Below, piece after piece: positions 44,826 through 54,015 of a DNA stretch of 64,000 nucleotides; within the stretch, counting starts at the first letter, position 1, and each line of letters opens with the position of its first letter. Both the position numbers and the translations under genes were made by a program. The stretch covers positions 248,001 to 312,000 of the forward strand of contig NZ_FOBV01000005.1 in assembly GCF_900109935.1 (NCBI RefSeq), written 5' to 3'. The notes below the pieces were generated by a model that was given only the letters and a program-made list of their open reading frames with translations, was not told the origin of the DNA and did no database searches. The stretch is from Chryseobacterium taichungense (lineage in GTDB: Bacteria > Bacteroidota > Bacteroidia > Flavobacteriales > Weeksellaceae).

Positions 44826-45830
44826 AATATTGTTGGTATTATAAAGCAAAGGTATGACAAGTAAAAAACGGATGCATTGATCTGTGATAATATCGGGTAA
44901 AGATTATTTGCAAAACGGTAAAGGGTAAACTTTGAGACACAACAATACTTCGGTTTATCGTTGTTCACTGCGAAAAATACTTTAACATTTTAACCGTTAA
45001 GATTTTTTGAATGCGTTAAAACTATAGATGAAAAAATATCTGGAGATATTGGAAGTAAACCACGAATTGCCTTATTCACTTTAACTTCTTAAATGCATTT
45101 TAATAGTTCATTTTCCGGAGCTATGATCATAAAGAAGCCGCTGTGAACTGCTAAGTTCACATTTATTCTTCAAATGAATAACCCGATGATTATCAATATG
45201 TGTCAGGAGATCTTCTTTAAAGGTACAGACACGTCCGACAGAAGTCGGTATACGTTTAAGACCTATCGCTATACGTCTTAAATATATAGATATACATTTA
45301 AATAAGATTTATATATGTTTTAAATAAATCCATATCCGTTTAATATAAATAAAGATGAATTTAATATATACAAATATACGTCTAAGACGTATAGGAATCT
45401 ATCTTGAACGTATACAGACTGATCCGGAACGTCGCCAGACCATTGTTTTTATACCTCATTCAGGTCGATAACCTGTATGGATGCTTTAAAAGTCCCGGTG
45501 TTTCCTTATTTTAAAGGAATGTAAGGAATAAACACGCCGCTCCATAAATAAACTCCGCAAAGGGAAGTTATTGTGTTAGTGTATGATTTCATTCAGGCAT
45601 GAATCATTTTAATTTAAGAGCTTGTTTAAATTCTAATATATTTTAACATTAAGGAATTTAGGTTTCATTTTTTAATTAACTAAATCTAGATCAGTGAATT
45701 GATTTCTAATTTTCCCCGCTTAATAAGCAAATTTAACAGCCCCTAACAATACATATATTTTATTTAAATCAAACTACGTAAACTTTAATGACTTATGCCA
45801 AATAACCTAGTGGATTCTGTTAATACCAGT
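44826..45830. other. About 1 kb intergenic region with a decayed repeat reading frame
   Basis: No intact gene. Minus strand 45443-45108 shows a broken frame of heptad repeats (separate entry). Elsewhere the DNA is AT-rich without clear RNA genes. Confidence 0.6.
45108..45443 (-). pseudogene. Relic reading frame built of 21-bp (heptapeptide) repeats
   Basis: From an ATG at 45443, 111 codons run to TGA at 45108-45110 with only two internal stops (TAG, TAA). About nine consecutive 21-bp units read as heptads of the form I-x-I-x-[LI]-[KR]-[RKH], for example IPIRLRR, IFIYIKR, IWIYLKH, ISIYLRR, IAIGLKR, IPTSVGR. After the repeats comes a non-repeat tail (VCTFKEDLLTHIDNHRV...). Units are diverged at the DNA level but the 21-bp period is exact. 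Looks like a decayed gene; no function assignable. Confidence 0.5.
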
Positions 45831-47234
45831 CTATGATTCTTTGGATTTCATGTTTTTTCCATCCGAGATATGGAGTCTTCGGAAAACGAAACCTGAAATG
45901 ATGGTGAGAATACCAATGGTCAGAAATGTATATCGAAACGCATTGTGAGGTTCGCCGTGGATAAGATCGGTATTTTCAAAAATCTTTAAAACAATCAGTC
46001 CAAAAGCAATTCCGAAACCGATCGCCAGCTGCTGATTGACTGATAAAAGAGAGTTTCCACTGCTGGTCTGGAAATTTCGCAGATCGGCAATAGAAATCGT
46101 GTTCATCGAGGTAAACTGGATAGAATTGAAAAATCCCAATATGGCAATAATCGGCACAAACCAATATAAAGAAGTATTTATGTCAGGAATGGCTAATAAA
46201 CAAATTAAGGTTCCTATGATAAATGTATTAATCATCAGGGTCTGGCGGTAACCGAATTTATCTAAAATTTTGATCACATACGATTTTCCAAAGATGGCGG
46301 TAAGGGCCATAGGAGCAATGATCCACCCGGAAGTCACTGCTGATTGCTTGTAAGCGATCTGTATCATCAGTGGCAGCAATAACGGAACGGAACTGATTCC
46401 CAGTCTTGTCGCCAGGTTTCCTACAATTCCTACCCGGAAGGTTCTCACCTGAAATAAATTTAAAGGGAAAATAGGACTTTCATCTCTCTTTGCATGACGG
46501 TAATAATAATACATAAACAAAAACCCTAAAATGAAAACAATGAGAACCGGCGTTGTATTCTGAAGATCTCCGAAAAGTTCGAGAGAAATTGAAAGCAAAA
46601 GGGATGCAGCGGCAAAAATCAAAAATCCTTTGAGGTCAAAATCTACATCTGCAGATTTATAATTAGGCATAAATTTTAGGCCTAATGTAATTCCCAGAAG
46701 TCCGATGGGAATATTGATAAGGAAAATCCAGTGCCAGGAAAGGTAATCGACCATATATCCTCCTACCAACGGACCCAATACAGGGCCGATCAGAGCGGGA
46801 ATAATGGCAAAGTTCATCGCTTTGAGCAATTCGTTCTTATCAAATGTTTTTATCAGGGCTAATTTACCGACAGGGGTCATCAGGCTGCCTCCGATACCCT
46901 GAAGAACCCTCGAAATAACAAGGTGGGTAAGATTCTGTGAAATGGCACAGAATAAGGAACCGAGGCTGAATAATACAATAGATACTATAAAAACTTTTTT
47001 CGTACCAAACCGATCTGCCAGAAATCCGCTGGCGGGCATGAATACTGCTAATGTCAATACGTAACTTATGATTGCATTCTGCATATTGAGCGGTGATTCT
47101 TTCAGGTCACGGGCGATTGCAGGAAGTGAGGTGTTAAGAATGGTAGAATCCAGCATCTGCATAAATATGGCAGTTGCTAAAATGAGGGGCAGTATTTTTT
47201 TTATCGAATTGGGTTGTGAGACTACTTCTGACAT
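45831..47234 (-). CDS. MFS exporter, DHA2 (EmrB/QacA-like) family
   Basis: 467 aa, 12-14 membrane helices. The N-terminus reads ATAIFMQMLDSTILNTSLPAIARDL (motif D1 of DHA2), then GFLADRFGTKKVF (motif A), LQGIGGSLMTPVGKLAL, and IGPVLGPLVGGYMVDYLSWHWIFLINIPIGL (motif C-like). Probably a proton-coupled drug or metabolite exporter; substrate unknown. No MFP partner next to it. Confidence 0.92.
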   Translation of the reverse strand: MSEVVSQPNSIKKILPLILATAIFMQMLDSTILNTSLPAIARDLKESPLNMQNAIISYVLTLAVFMPASGFLADRFGTKKVFIVSIVLFSLGSLFCAISQNLTHLVISRVLQGIGGSLMTPVGKLALIKTFDKNELLKAMNFAIIPALIGPVLGPLVGGYMVDYLSWHWIFLINIPIGLLGITLGLKFMPNYKSADVDFDLKGFLIFAAASLLLSISLELFGDLQNTTPVLIVFILGFLFMYYYYRHAKRDESPIFPLNLFQVRTFRVGIVGNLATRLGISSVPLLLPLMIQIAYKQSAVTSGWIIAPMALTAIFGKSYVIKILDKFGYRQTLMINTFIIGTLICLLAIPDINTSLYWFVPIIAILGFFNSIQFTSMNTISIADLRNFQTSSGNSLLSVNQQLAIGFGIAFGLIVLKIFENTDLIHGEPHNAFRYTFLTIGILTIISGFVFRRLHISDGKNMKSKES

Positions 47235-47390
47235 TTTTCTGAGTACTGGAAAATCAATATCCAGGTTTATTTAGTTCAAGAATAAATAATGTTATGTAAT
47301 AGCAATATTTGTTCCTTTAGAGATATTTTTAATTTAAAATTAAGTGAGATTATTATGTGATTATACTTCTCATGTTATTTTTGTTAATAA

Positions 47391-47416
47391 AAAAGTCCCG
47401 CGAATTTCGCAGGACC
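47391..47416 (-). terminator. Terminator of the secreted protein gene
   Basis: AAGTCCCGCGAA / TTCGCAGGACCTT (one mismatch) on the minus strand, followed by T-rich sequence (plus-strand A-run 47389-47392). Just after the stop at 47424. Confidence 0.75.
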
Positions 47417-47423
47417 TTTAGAT

Positions 47424-48236
47424 TTATTTTCTTGGTTTTTCAACACCTTTCCATTCATCACCGGCTTTTCTGTACTGGCTCAGTTCGAAAGTTTTGAAAT
47501 CTTTTGTTTTATACTCAATGTTGTCGGTATTTTGTTCAAACGGCATGATGTAGTAATAGTCTGCATCGGTTCTATCCGTTTTAGTTCCTTTTTTTACAGA
47601 AGGAACGTATTTAGAGAATTTATAGCTCGGAAGATACTGCTTTACTCTTGCATAAAAAGCTTTATTCTCTTTCTCATCAGGGATGATGTCTACAATGTTG
47701 AAATCATCCTTCTTTTTGTCGATCCAAAGATAATAGGTTTTGTCTTCGCCTGTATTTCTGTTGGTAGAATTGAAAGCGAAAAGTTCTTTCGGTACCAGTT
47801 CTTTGATCTTTTCGGCATCTACTTTTGTATAATACTGCCCTTTTGAAGGATCAACATATGTTTCAAGATTATACATCAGAACAGAATTGTTCTCAAGATT
47901 TTTATTTTTGAAATATTGGTTCAGAGATAATTCTGCTGTTTCTCTTAGTTCTTTTCCTCGGGCATCCAGTTTTTTAGTAGGGTTCTGAGGATTTACTTTT
48001 TTTACGAATTCGTATAAAACTTTAGGTTTTATTTCTTTAAGGTGAGGATATGTTTTCAGCTGCTCAGCTTTTACCAGCCAATAGTACTGTTGATAAAAGT
48101 CTTCTTTATCAGCATCCTTCACACTTTTATACACCATTGCAAGTTTTTTGGAGCTAAGATATTTGCCATATTTTCCCTGCCCGAAAGCCAAAGTCATGGA
48201 TAATAAAGCAAATAAGAGAGTAATGTTTCTTCTCAT
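47424..48236 (-). CDS. Secreted protein of unknown function
   Basis: 270 aa from the ATG at 48236 (MRRNITLLFALLSMTLAFGQ), a Sec signal peptide with Ala-Phe-Gly-Gln; an upstream start at 48266 would add 10 residues before the signal. The mature protein is Lys/Asp/Tyr-rich, with aromatic repeats (YKSVKDADKEDFYQQYYW) but no domain I recognise. Followed by a terminator, so monocistronic. Confidence 0.7.
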   Translation of the reverse strand: MRRNITLLFALLSMTLAFGQGKYGKYLSSKKLAMVYKSVKDADKEDFYQQYYWLVKAEQLKTYPHLKEIKPKVLYEFVKKVNPQNPTKKLDARGKELRETAELSLNQYFKNKNLENNSVLMYNLETYVDPSKGQYYTKVDAEKIKELVPKELFAFNSTNRNTGEDKTYYLWIDKKKDDFNIVDIIPDEKENKAFYARVKQYLPSYKFSKYVPSVKKGTKTDRTDADYYYIMPFEQNTDNIEYKTKDFKTFELSQYRKAGDEWKGVEKPRK

Positions 48237-48342
48237 TTTTTTTATAATTGATTTTTCGTTTTCCAAATATAATTATTTATTAGATAATATTTTTGATTAA
48301 CGGTTAAATTCTGACAATATTATTAAGGTTAATTCAAAAAAA

Positions 48343-48364
48343 AATCCTGTATCGCTACAGGATT
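48343..48364 (-). terminator. Terminator downstream of asnB
   Basis: AATCCTGTA / TACAGGATT with loop TCGC, followed on the minus strand by a T-run (plus-strand A-run 48335-48344). About 140 bases past the asnB stop, with AT-rich repeat-like sequence in between. Confidence 0.8.
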
Positions 48365-48504
48365 AATAAATTTTGAACATCCGGCCCTAGCCAAAAGACA
48401 AAACTGGCCGTAAAGGCTATTTGGTTGCTAAATGATAAATAATAATTGTTCACGAATTTCAATTCACAATTTAAAATTCAGCATGACTATTGACAATTCA
48501 TTTT

Positions 48505-50199
48505 CTACACCTTTGCTGTTTCTGCACTTTCGCTATATGAAGTTTCGTGTACCTTCACAGCTCTTCCGCTCGGATCATTCATATTTTTGAATGCTTCATC
48601 CCACTCCAACGCAATGGGAGTAGAGCAGGCAACGGATGGCACGGATGGCACGGTAGCAGCGGCTGTTTCACTTGGGAAATGCTCTTCAAAAATGGTTCTG
48701 TAGCGGTATTCCTCTTTATTCTGTGGTGTGTTTAAAGGAAATCTGAATCTGGCATTGGCCATCATTTCATCAGTCACTTCTTTTTCAGCAACAGCTTTTA
48801 ACGTGTCAATCCATGAATAACCGACACCATCTGAAAACTGCTCTTTCTGTCTCCATGCGATCGATTCAGGAAGGAGGTCTTCAAAAGCTTTTCGCAATAC
48901 CCATTTTTCAATTTTTCCTTCTTTTGTATTTACCATTTTATCTTGAGGATTGATAGTCATGGCAATATCCATAAATTCTTTGTCTAAAAAAGGAACGCGG
49001 CCTTCAATACCCCAACTCATTAACGCTTTATTGGCTCTCAGGCAGTCGTAAAGGTGAAGCTTTCCTAATTTTCTCACTGTTTCATCATGGAATTCTTTTG
49101 CATTCGGTGCCTTATGGAAGTATAAATATCCTCCGAATAACTCATCAGAACCTTCACCTGAAAGCACCATTTTGATTCCCATCGATTTGATCACTCTTGC
49201 CAGAAGATACATAGGAGTTGAAGCTCTTACCGTGGTAACATCATAAGTTTCCAGATGGTAAATTACATCACGAATGGCGTCAAGACCTTCCTGGACGGTA
49301 AAGTTAACTTCATGATGCACAGATCCTATATAATCTGCTGCTTTCTTGGCCGCTGCAAGATCCGGCGATCCCACAAGCCCTACCGCAAAACTGTGAAGCC
49401 TTGGATACCATGCCTCTTGGGTATCTCCACTTTCCACTCTCTGTCTCGCAAATTTTGCTGTTACGGCAGAAATCACCGAAGAATCCAAGCCTCCCGAAAG
49501 CAGGACTCCGTAAGGAACATCACTCATCAGCTGTCTGTGAACGGCGTCTTCCAGCCCTTTTCTTAATTTATCAATATCCGTTTCGTTATCTTTTACCGAG
49601 TCATAACTTTCCCAGTCTCTTTTGTACCATTGCTGAAGATCGCTTCCATCTTTGCTGTACACAAAATGACCGGGTAGGAATGTTTCAATCTTTTTGCATA
49701 CTCCCTCTAATGCCTTTAATTCTGAGGCAATGTAATAATTTCCGTTTTTATCCCAGCCCTGATACAGCGGGCAAATTCCCATATGATCTCTGGCGATAAG
49801 GTAAATGTCATTTTCTGTATCATATAAGGAAAAGGCAAAAATACCATTCAGTTTTTCAATAAAATCTTTACCATATTTTCTGTAAAGTGCTAAAATAACT
49901 TCACAGTCTGATTGGGTCTGAAATTCATAATCAGGAAATTCTTCCTTTAATTCTCGATGGTTATAAATTTCTCCGTTTACAGCCAATACTACTTTTCCGT
50001 CTTTGGTGAAAAGAGGCTGTTTTCCTGAGGTAGGATCTACAATAGCCAATCTTTCATGGGAGAAAACCACTTTTTCATCCTGAAATACACCGCTCCAGTC
50101 CGGACCTCTGTGACGGATTTTTTTTGACATTTCCAGAATTTGAGGCCTTAATATTTCGGTTTTTTGTTTTGCATCAAACAAACATACAATTCCACACAT
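48505..50199 (-). CDS. asnB: Asparagine synthase (glutamine-hydrolysing)
   Basis: 564 aa. Starts MCGIVCLF with catalytic Cys2, class II glutaminase domain (RHRGPDWSG, NGEIYNHREL) to about residue 190, then the synthetase domain with the ATP-pyrophosphatase loop LLSGGLDSSVIS and SGEGSDELFGGY. The C-terminal tail contains a short duplicated VPSVPSVA from a small GGCACGGAT-type tandem repeat (plus strand 48637-48652). Makes Asn from Asp, Gln and ATP. Has a strong Bacteroidota promoter just upstream. Confidence 0.96.
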   Translation of the reverse strand: MCGIVCLFDAKQKTEILRPQILEMSKKIRHRGPDWSGVFQDEKVVFSHERLAIVDPTSGKQPLFTKDGKVVLAVNGEIYNHRELKEEFPDYEFQTQSDCEVILALYRKYGKDFIEKLNGIFAFSLYDTENDIYLIARDHMGICPLYQGWDKNGNYYIASELKALEGVCKKIETFLPGHFVYSKDGSDLQQWYKRDWESYDSVKDNETDIDKLRKGLEDAVHRQLMSDVPYGVLLSGGLDSSVISAVTAKFARQRVESGDTQEAWYPRLHSFAVGLVGSPDLAAAKKAADYIGSVHHEVNFTVQEGLDAIRDVIYHLETYDVTTVRASTPMYLLARVIKSMGIKMVLSGEGSDELFGGYLYFHKAPNAKEFHDETVRKLGKLHLYDCLRANKALMSWGIEGRVPFLDKEFMDIAMTINPQDKMVNTKEGKIEKWVLRKAFEDLLPESIAWRQKEQFSDGVGYSWIDTLKAVAEKEVTDEMMANARFRFPLNTPQNKEEYRYRTIFEEHFPSETAAATVPSVPSVACSTPIALEWDEAFKNMNDPSGRAVKVHETSYSESAETAKV

Positions 50200-50220
50200 T
50201 TTTTATCATTTAATTTGAAA

Positions 50221-50251
50221 CAAATGTATAAGTGTAGTTTATAATAAACAA
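50221..50251 (-). promoter_or_regulatory. asnB promoter
   Basis: On the minus strand TTG, 20 bases, then TACATTTG, a match to the Bacteroidota -33/-7 promoter (TTG-N~20-TAnnTTTG). About 20 bases before the ATG. Confidence 0.7.
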
Positions 50252-50429
50252 TAAAAAAAATCAATAAGAGAATATTTTTAACTTAATAATTGATTGTAGC
50301 GAAAAAAATTAAGTATAAGTTTAAATTAATAGGATTTTAGTTGATTTTTTTCATTGGCGACAATTCATATACAAAATAAAAAGTAAAAAATCATTAATCT
50401 ATGATAATTTATTACAGAAAATTTTGCCC

Positions 50430-50517
50430 TTACTTTGTGGCTCGAAATAATTTTTTTTCATCATTTGTGTTTTTACCTTCTTGCAGATCAAATTTGCGAG
50501 AAGGTTTTTTTTATTCA
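50430..50517 (+). ncRNA. Candidate small RNA ending at a strong terminator
   Basis: Plus strand: ACCTTCTTGCA / TGCGAGAAGGT (50477-50508 region) is an 11-bp stem with one G-U, followed by a long T-run. The same sequence on the minus strand has a C-A mismatch and no T-run, so the RNA is read rightward. No plus-strand gene ends upstream, and a TTACTTTG -7-like element lies near 50430. This suggests a transcript of about 70-80 nt between asnB and the PNGase-like gene. Exact ends are guesses. Confidence 0.4.
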
Positions 50518-52175
50518 GTACCCAGCAAAACCCCTGACACATTCCATGAGCTGAAGCTCGTACCTTCAGTTGGCCCTTGGGGAATTTTGACCTGAATCGT
50601 ATGCTTTCCTGCTTTTAAATCTCCAAGAGGAATAAAGTTCGGATTCGTCACTGTTCCCGGACACCAGTTAGAGCGACTCAGGTCTGATGAAGAAAGACCG
50701 TCGCCAAAATTTCCCGAAGCAGGATTGTAAAGACGGTACGAACCACAGTCTGAACGCCAGGGAATAAATGAAAAAGCCATTTTTCCGTCTAAAAAGATTG
50801 AGTTTAATTTGGGTATAAACTCATCGCCATTTTCCCAGCCACCATGGCCGGTGGTAATATATCTGAGTTGCGCATCTTTCAGATCTTTTTTCAGGGTAAA
50901 TTCTACAAATAAACCTTTATCTTGATTAAACATCGTTGAATAATCTTGGTCCGCCATTTCCATAATGTTGAGCGTATTGAATAATGGAATAACAGTATTG
51001 TTTTTATGAATGCTCTGATCACTTTTATGGATCGTAATTTCCAGGCTTACTTTATGTCCGCCTTTATCATAATTTCCTATAAATGTCCCTACCCAAAGTT
51101 CTTTTCCACTTAAAGAAGGTTTCAGTTCCGTAATATCCTGACGGTACGGACTGGTTGTCTGCCAGCTTTTGTCCTTTAACTGCAGATTGTTAAATTTATT
51201 GATTCCGAAAGCGGTAAAAAAGCGCATCATTTCAACTGCCGGATTATAATTTTCTGTTGTGGTAACCCCGAAATATTGCTTTCCATTTCCATTGTCATAC
51301 ACCGGTAGCGTTTTTACCCCATTTTCCAGTCCGTCCAGGAAAGATTTTTTTTTGTCTTGAGGAATAAAAAATACCGTTCCGGTTCTGTCATAGGCATCGC
51401 CATTGGATTCCTGTTTTAATTCCACGAAAATATTTTCACCTTCCGAAATTTCCGGGAACTTAATTTTTTTCAGGATAATGGTTCCTTTAGCGAATTTTTT
51501 AATATCATTATTTGATTTTGAATCATCTGAAAAGTTAATGGTTTCATTCTCAAACACTTTCAAAGTAGTAAATCTGCTTTTCCAGACCCTATCTTTATAG
51601 CTCAGCTGATCTGTAGAAGTGATATTTTTGTCAAGAATTTTATCAATATCAATTTTCTTTATCTTTTTAATTGATTTGGCGGTAATCAAAGATGTTTTAT
51701 TTCTTTCAATTTCTAAAACAAATCCTAAACTTTGACCTAATACTGAGGGTCCGCCATGAATTTTAAGGTCATTGGTATACCAGATTTCAATAGTATTGGA
51801 ATTGATTTTGGTCACTGCTTTTTTACAGGTATATCCCAAAATTTTCTTCGTTTCGTTAGTAAATTCAAAAGTTTGTTTTCCGACGGTTTCCAGATCTGAA
51901 GTTGAAATTATTTCGTTGTTTTTTAAAAAGGCGTAAGAAATTACAGTGTTTGAAGGTTTCTCAATTTTAGTTATTTCATATGGAAATTCGGCTTTTTGTT
52001 CCCTGATTTTGGTGTTCAGGATAAAATTTTCCTTTTCACTGGCCAAGACTAAAGTGAGCGGCTGATCTGCTGTTATTTTTCCGTTGTAAGAGCTTACATA
52101 CTGAACTTCATATGTTTGTGCGAAAATGCATAATGACAAAAAGCTAAAGAAAATGACTAAAATTCTCTGATACAT
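50511..52175 (-). CDS. Secreted GLPGLI/PNGase F-like protein
   Basis: 554 aa with signal peptide MYQRILVIFFSFLSLCIFAQ. Residues about 20-215 resemble the GLPGLI family (ILGYTCKKAVTK, IEIWYTNDLKIHGGPSVLGQSLGFVLEI). Residues about 220-550 resemble the two beta-sandwich domains of PNGase F: AYDRTGTVFFIP aligns with the WDRYANVYV segment that holds catalytic Asp60, TTGHGGWENGDEF and SNWCPGTVTNP match the second domain. May remove N-glycans from glycoproteins, but substrates and activity are inferred. The combination of GLPGLI and PNGase F-like parts in one protein is noteworthy. Confidence 0.8.
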   Translation of the reverse strand: MYQRILVIFFSFLSLCIFAQTYEVQYVSSYNGKITADQPLTLVLASEKENFILNTKIREQKAEFPYEITKIEKPSNTVISYAFLKNNEIISTSDLETVGKQTFEFTNETKKILGYTCKKAVTKINSNTIEIWYTNDLKIHGGPSVLGQSLGFVLEIERNKTSLITAKSIKKIKKIDIDKILDKNITSTDQLSYKDRVWKSRFTTLKVFENETINFSDDSKSNNDIKKFAKGTIILKKIKFPEISEGENIFVELKQESNGDAYDRTGTVFFIPQDKKKSFLDGLENGVKTLPVYDNGNGKQYFGVTTTENYNPAVEMMRFFTAFGINKFNNLQLKDKSWQTTSPYRQDITELKPSLSGKELWVGTFIGNYDKGGHKVSLEITIHKSDQSIHKNNTVIPLFNTLNIMEMADQDYSTMFNQDKGLFVEFTLKKDLKDAQLRYITTGHGGWENGDEFIPKLNSIFLDGKMAFSFIPWRSDCGSYRLYNPASGNFGDGLSSSDLSRSNWCPGTVTNPNFIPLGDLKAGKHTIQVKIPQGPTEGTSFSSWNVSGVLLGTE

Positions 52176-52265
52176 GTTGATTGATGGTTTTCACAAAGAT
52201 ATATTTTAATATCAGTTTCTTAGTTTATTTAAATAATTAACAAGGTGATTTTAGATTTAATAAAA

Positions 52266-52291
52266 AAACTACCCTGAAATCAGAGTAGTTT
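52266..52291 (-). terminator. Terminator of the RsmB-like gene
   Basis: AAACTACCCTG / CAGAGTAGTTT (one mismatch) with loop AAAT, plus-strand A-run upstream. 26 bases past the gene stop. Confidence 0.7.
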
Positions 52292-52316
52292 ATATTGTTT
52301 ATAAGAATTATAAATT

Positions 52317-53522
52317 TTATGAAATTCTTTCAATAAGAGCCATATAAAATCCGTCGTATCCTTGGCTAGGCATTACTTTTTCATCCTTAATCATTTTGAA
52401 ATTCGGATTGTTTTTCAGAAATTCTTCTACCTGCTCATTATTTTCAGAAGGTAAAATAGAACAAGTCGCATAGACCATTTTTCCCCCTTTTTTAAGCATT
52501 TTAGAATAATCCTGAATAATCTGTTGCTGCTCTCCTTTAATCCTGTCTATAAAATCCTGATCGATTTTCCATTTGCTGTCCGGGTTTCTCTTTAAAACAC
52601 CGAGTCCTGAACAGGGAGCGTCAATTAGTAGTCTGTCAGCCTTGTCGTGAAGCCTTTTGATTACTTTATTGTCAGTGATCAGCCGTGTTTCAATGTTATG
52701 GGCTCCGGCTCTTTTGGCGCGGCGTTTCAATTCAGCTAGCTTCCAGTCGAAAATATCCAGGGCAATGATCTGTCCTTTATTTCCCATCAAAGCTGCAAGG
52801 TGAAGGGTTTTTCCACCAGCACCAGCACAGGCATCAACAACTCTCTGACCTTCTTTTACATCAAGAAAATATCCGATTTTTTGTGAAGAAGCGTCCTGTA
52901 CTTCAAATAATCCTTCTTTAAACGCTGTTGTTAGGAAAACATTTTTTTTCTCTTCCAGTTGAACAGCATCTGGATAATTTTTTATTGGATATGACGTAAT
53001 GTTTTCATCAGCAAGATCTGAAATAAGCTCTTTTGTAGTGGTTCTTAAAGAATTGGCTCTCAATACAGTCGGTGCCTGTTCATTTAAAGCATGCATTTCT
53101 TTTTCCCATTTTTCGCCCAGTTCCTTTTCCAGCGTTTCAGCAAGCCAGTCAGGAATAGAATATTCAATAGCCTTTGTAGGGACAGTTCCTTTCTTGAGCT
53201 TGGTAAGAATGTCGGCAATTTTTATTCCGTCGAATTCTTCAAATTTTTTATAGTTGGTTTTGCTCCACAGAAGATAGGCAATGATCAGCTTGTAGATATT
53301 ATTGGGTTTTACGCCTTCCCCCATGTAATATTCAAGACGTTTCTTCCAACGGATGATGTTGTAGAAAATCTCAGAAACAACGGCTCTGTCCTGGCTTCCC
53401 CATTTCTTGTTTGCTTTTAAAAGTCTTTCGATTACTTTATCGGCGTATTTATTTTTCTCAAAAAATGTTTCCTGTAAAGCATCGTGAATACCGATGGCTA
53501 AGTTTCTGTGAATAAGTTCCAT
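52317..53522 (-). CDS. RsmB/NOP-family rRNA/tRNA cytosine methyltransferase
   Basis: 401 aa from the ATG at 53522 (MELIHRNLAIGIHDAL); an upstream start at 53552 is less likely. N-terminal NusB/RsmB-like helical part, then the SAM domain: VDACAGAGGKTLHLAALMGNKGQIIALDI, LIDAPCSGLGVLKRNPDSKW (catalytic Cys of the PCS/G motif) and VYATCSILPSENNEQVEEF (second conserved Cys). Forms m5C in RNA; the exact target position is unknown. Confidence 0.9.
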   Translation of the reverse strand: MELIHRNLAIGIHDALQETFFEKNKYADKVIERLLKANKKWGSQDRAVVSEIFYNIIRWKKRLEYYMGEGVKPNNIYKLIIAYLLWSKTNYKKFEEFDGIKIADILTKLKKGTVPTKAIEYSIPDWLAETLEKELGEKWEKEMHALNEQAPTVLRANSLRTTTKELISDLADENITSYPIKNYPDAVQLEEKKNVFLTTAFKEGLFEVQDASSQKIGYFLDVKEGQRVVDACAGAGGKTLHLAALMGNKGQIIALDIFDWKLAELKRRAKRAGAHNIETRLITDNKVIKRLHDKADRLLIDAPCSGLGVLKRNPDSKWKIDQDFIDRIKGEQQQIIQDYSKMLKKGGKMVYATCSILPSENNEQVEEFLKNNPNFKMIKDEKVMPSQGYDGFYMALIERIS

Positions 53523-53646
53523 AAAATTGGTTCTGCTATTTTGAATCTGCAAAAATACGACTTTTAATTGATAAGCAAGGAGTATTTCATTGAGTCATCT
53601 TTTAATCCTTTCTATCATTCAATTTTTAAATGCCTGATTTTAATCC

Positions 53647-53654
53647 TACCTTTG
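53647..53654 (+). promoter_or_regulatory. -7 element of yjdM
   Basis: TACCTTTG followed by CAAA, a clean TAnnTTTG match 17 bases before the ATG. Confidence 0.6.
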
Positions 53655-53670
53655 CAAAAAATTAAAAAAT

Positions 53671-54015
53671 ATGAGTGATACTGTACTTTGTCCGAAATGT
53701 GGCTCAGAATTTACCTATCCGAGCGATAACATGATGGTTTGTTCCCAATGTTTCTATGAATGGAATCCTGAGGAAACTGCCGCAGAAACTTCCGATTCCG
53801 GGAAAATTTTAGATTCAAATGGTAATGAGCTTCAGGACGGAGATTCTGTTGTTGTCATTAAAGATCTTCCGGTAAAAGGTGCCCCAAAGCCTGTAAAAGC
53901 AGGAACAAAAGTTAAAAATATCCGCCTAAGACCGGGCAGCGATCATAATATCGATTGTAAAATTGATGGTTTTGGAGCGATGGCTCTGAAATCGGAATTT
54001 GTGAAAAAGGCATAA
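53671..54015 (+). CDS. yjdM: YjdM/PhnA-family zinc-ribbon protein
   Basis: 114 aa. N-terminal zinc ribbon [21 protein letters not shown], then the PhnA C-terminal domain ([23 protein letters not shown]...[38 protein letters not shown]). Historically linked to phosphonate use, but actual role uncertain. The promoter element lies just upstream. A 450-base gap with an intergenic repeat follows. Confidence 0.93.
   Translation: MSDTVLCPKCGSEFTYPSDNMMVCSQCFYEWNPEETAAETSDSGKILDSNGNELQDGDSVVVIKDLPVKGAPKPVKAGTKVKNIRLRPGSDHNIDCKIDGFGAMALKSEFVKKA

Noticed and set aside
45220..45460. 21-bp period that could be read as a CRISPR-like or iteron array
   Set aside because: Units are directly adjacent with no unique spacers, too diverged for iterons, and read as heptads on one strand; no cas genes nearby.
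48627..48660. GGCACGGAT tandem units in asnB as a phase-variable repeat
   Set aside because: Only about two units, in frame, producing VPSVPSVA in a variable tail; no frameshift potential of note.
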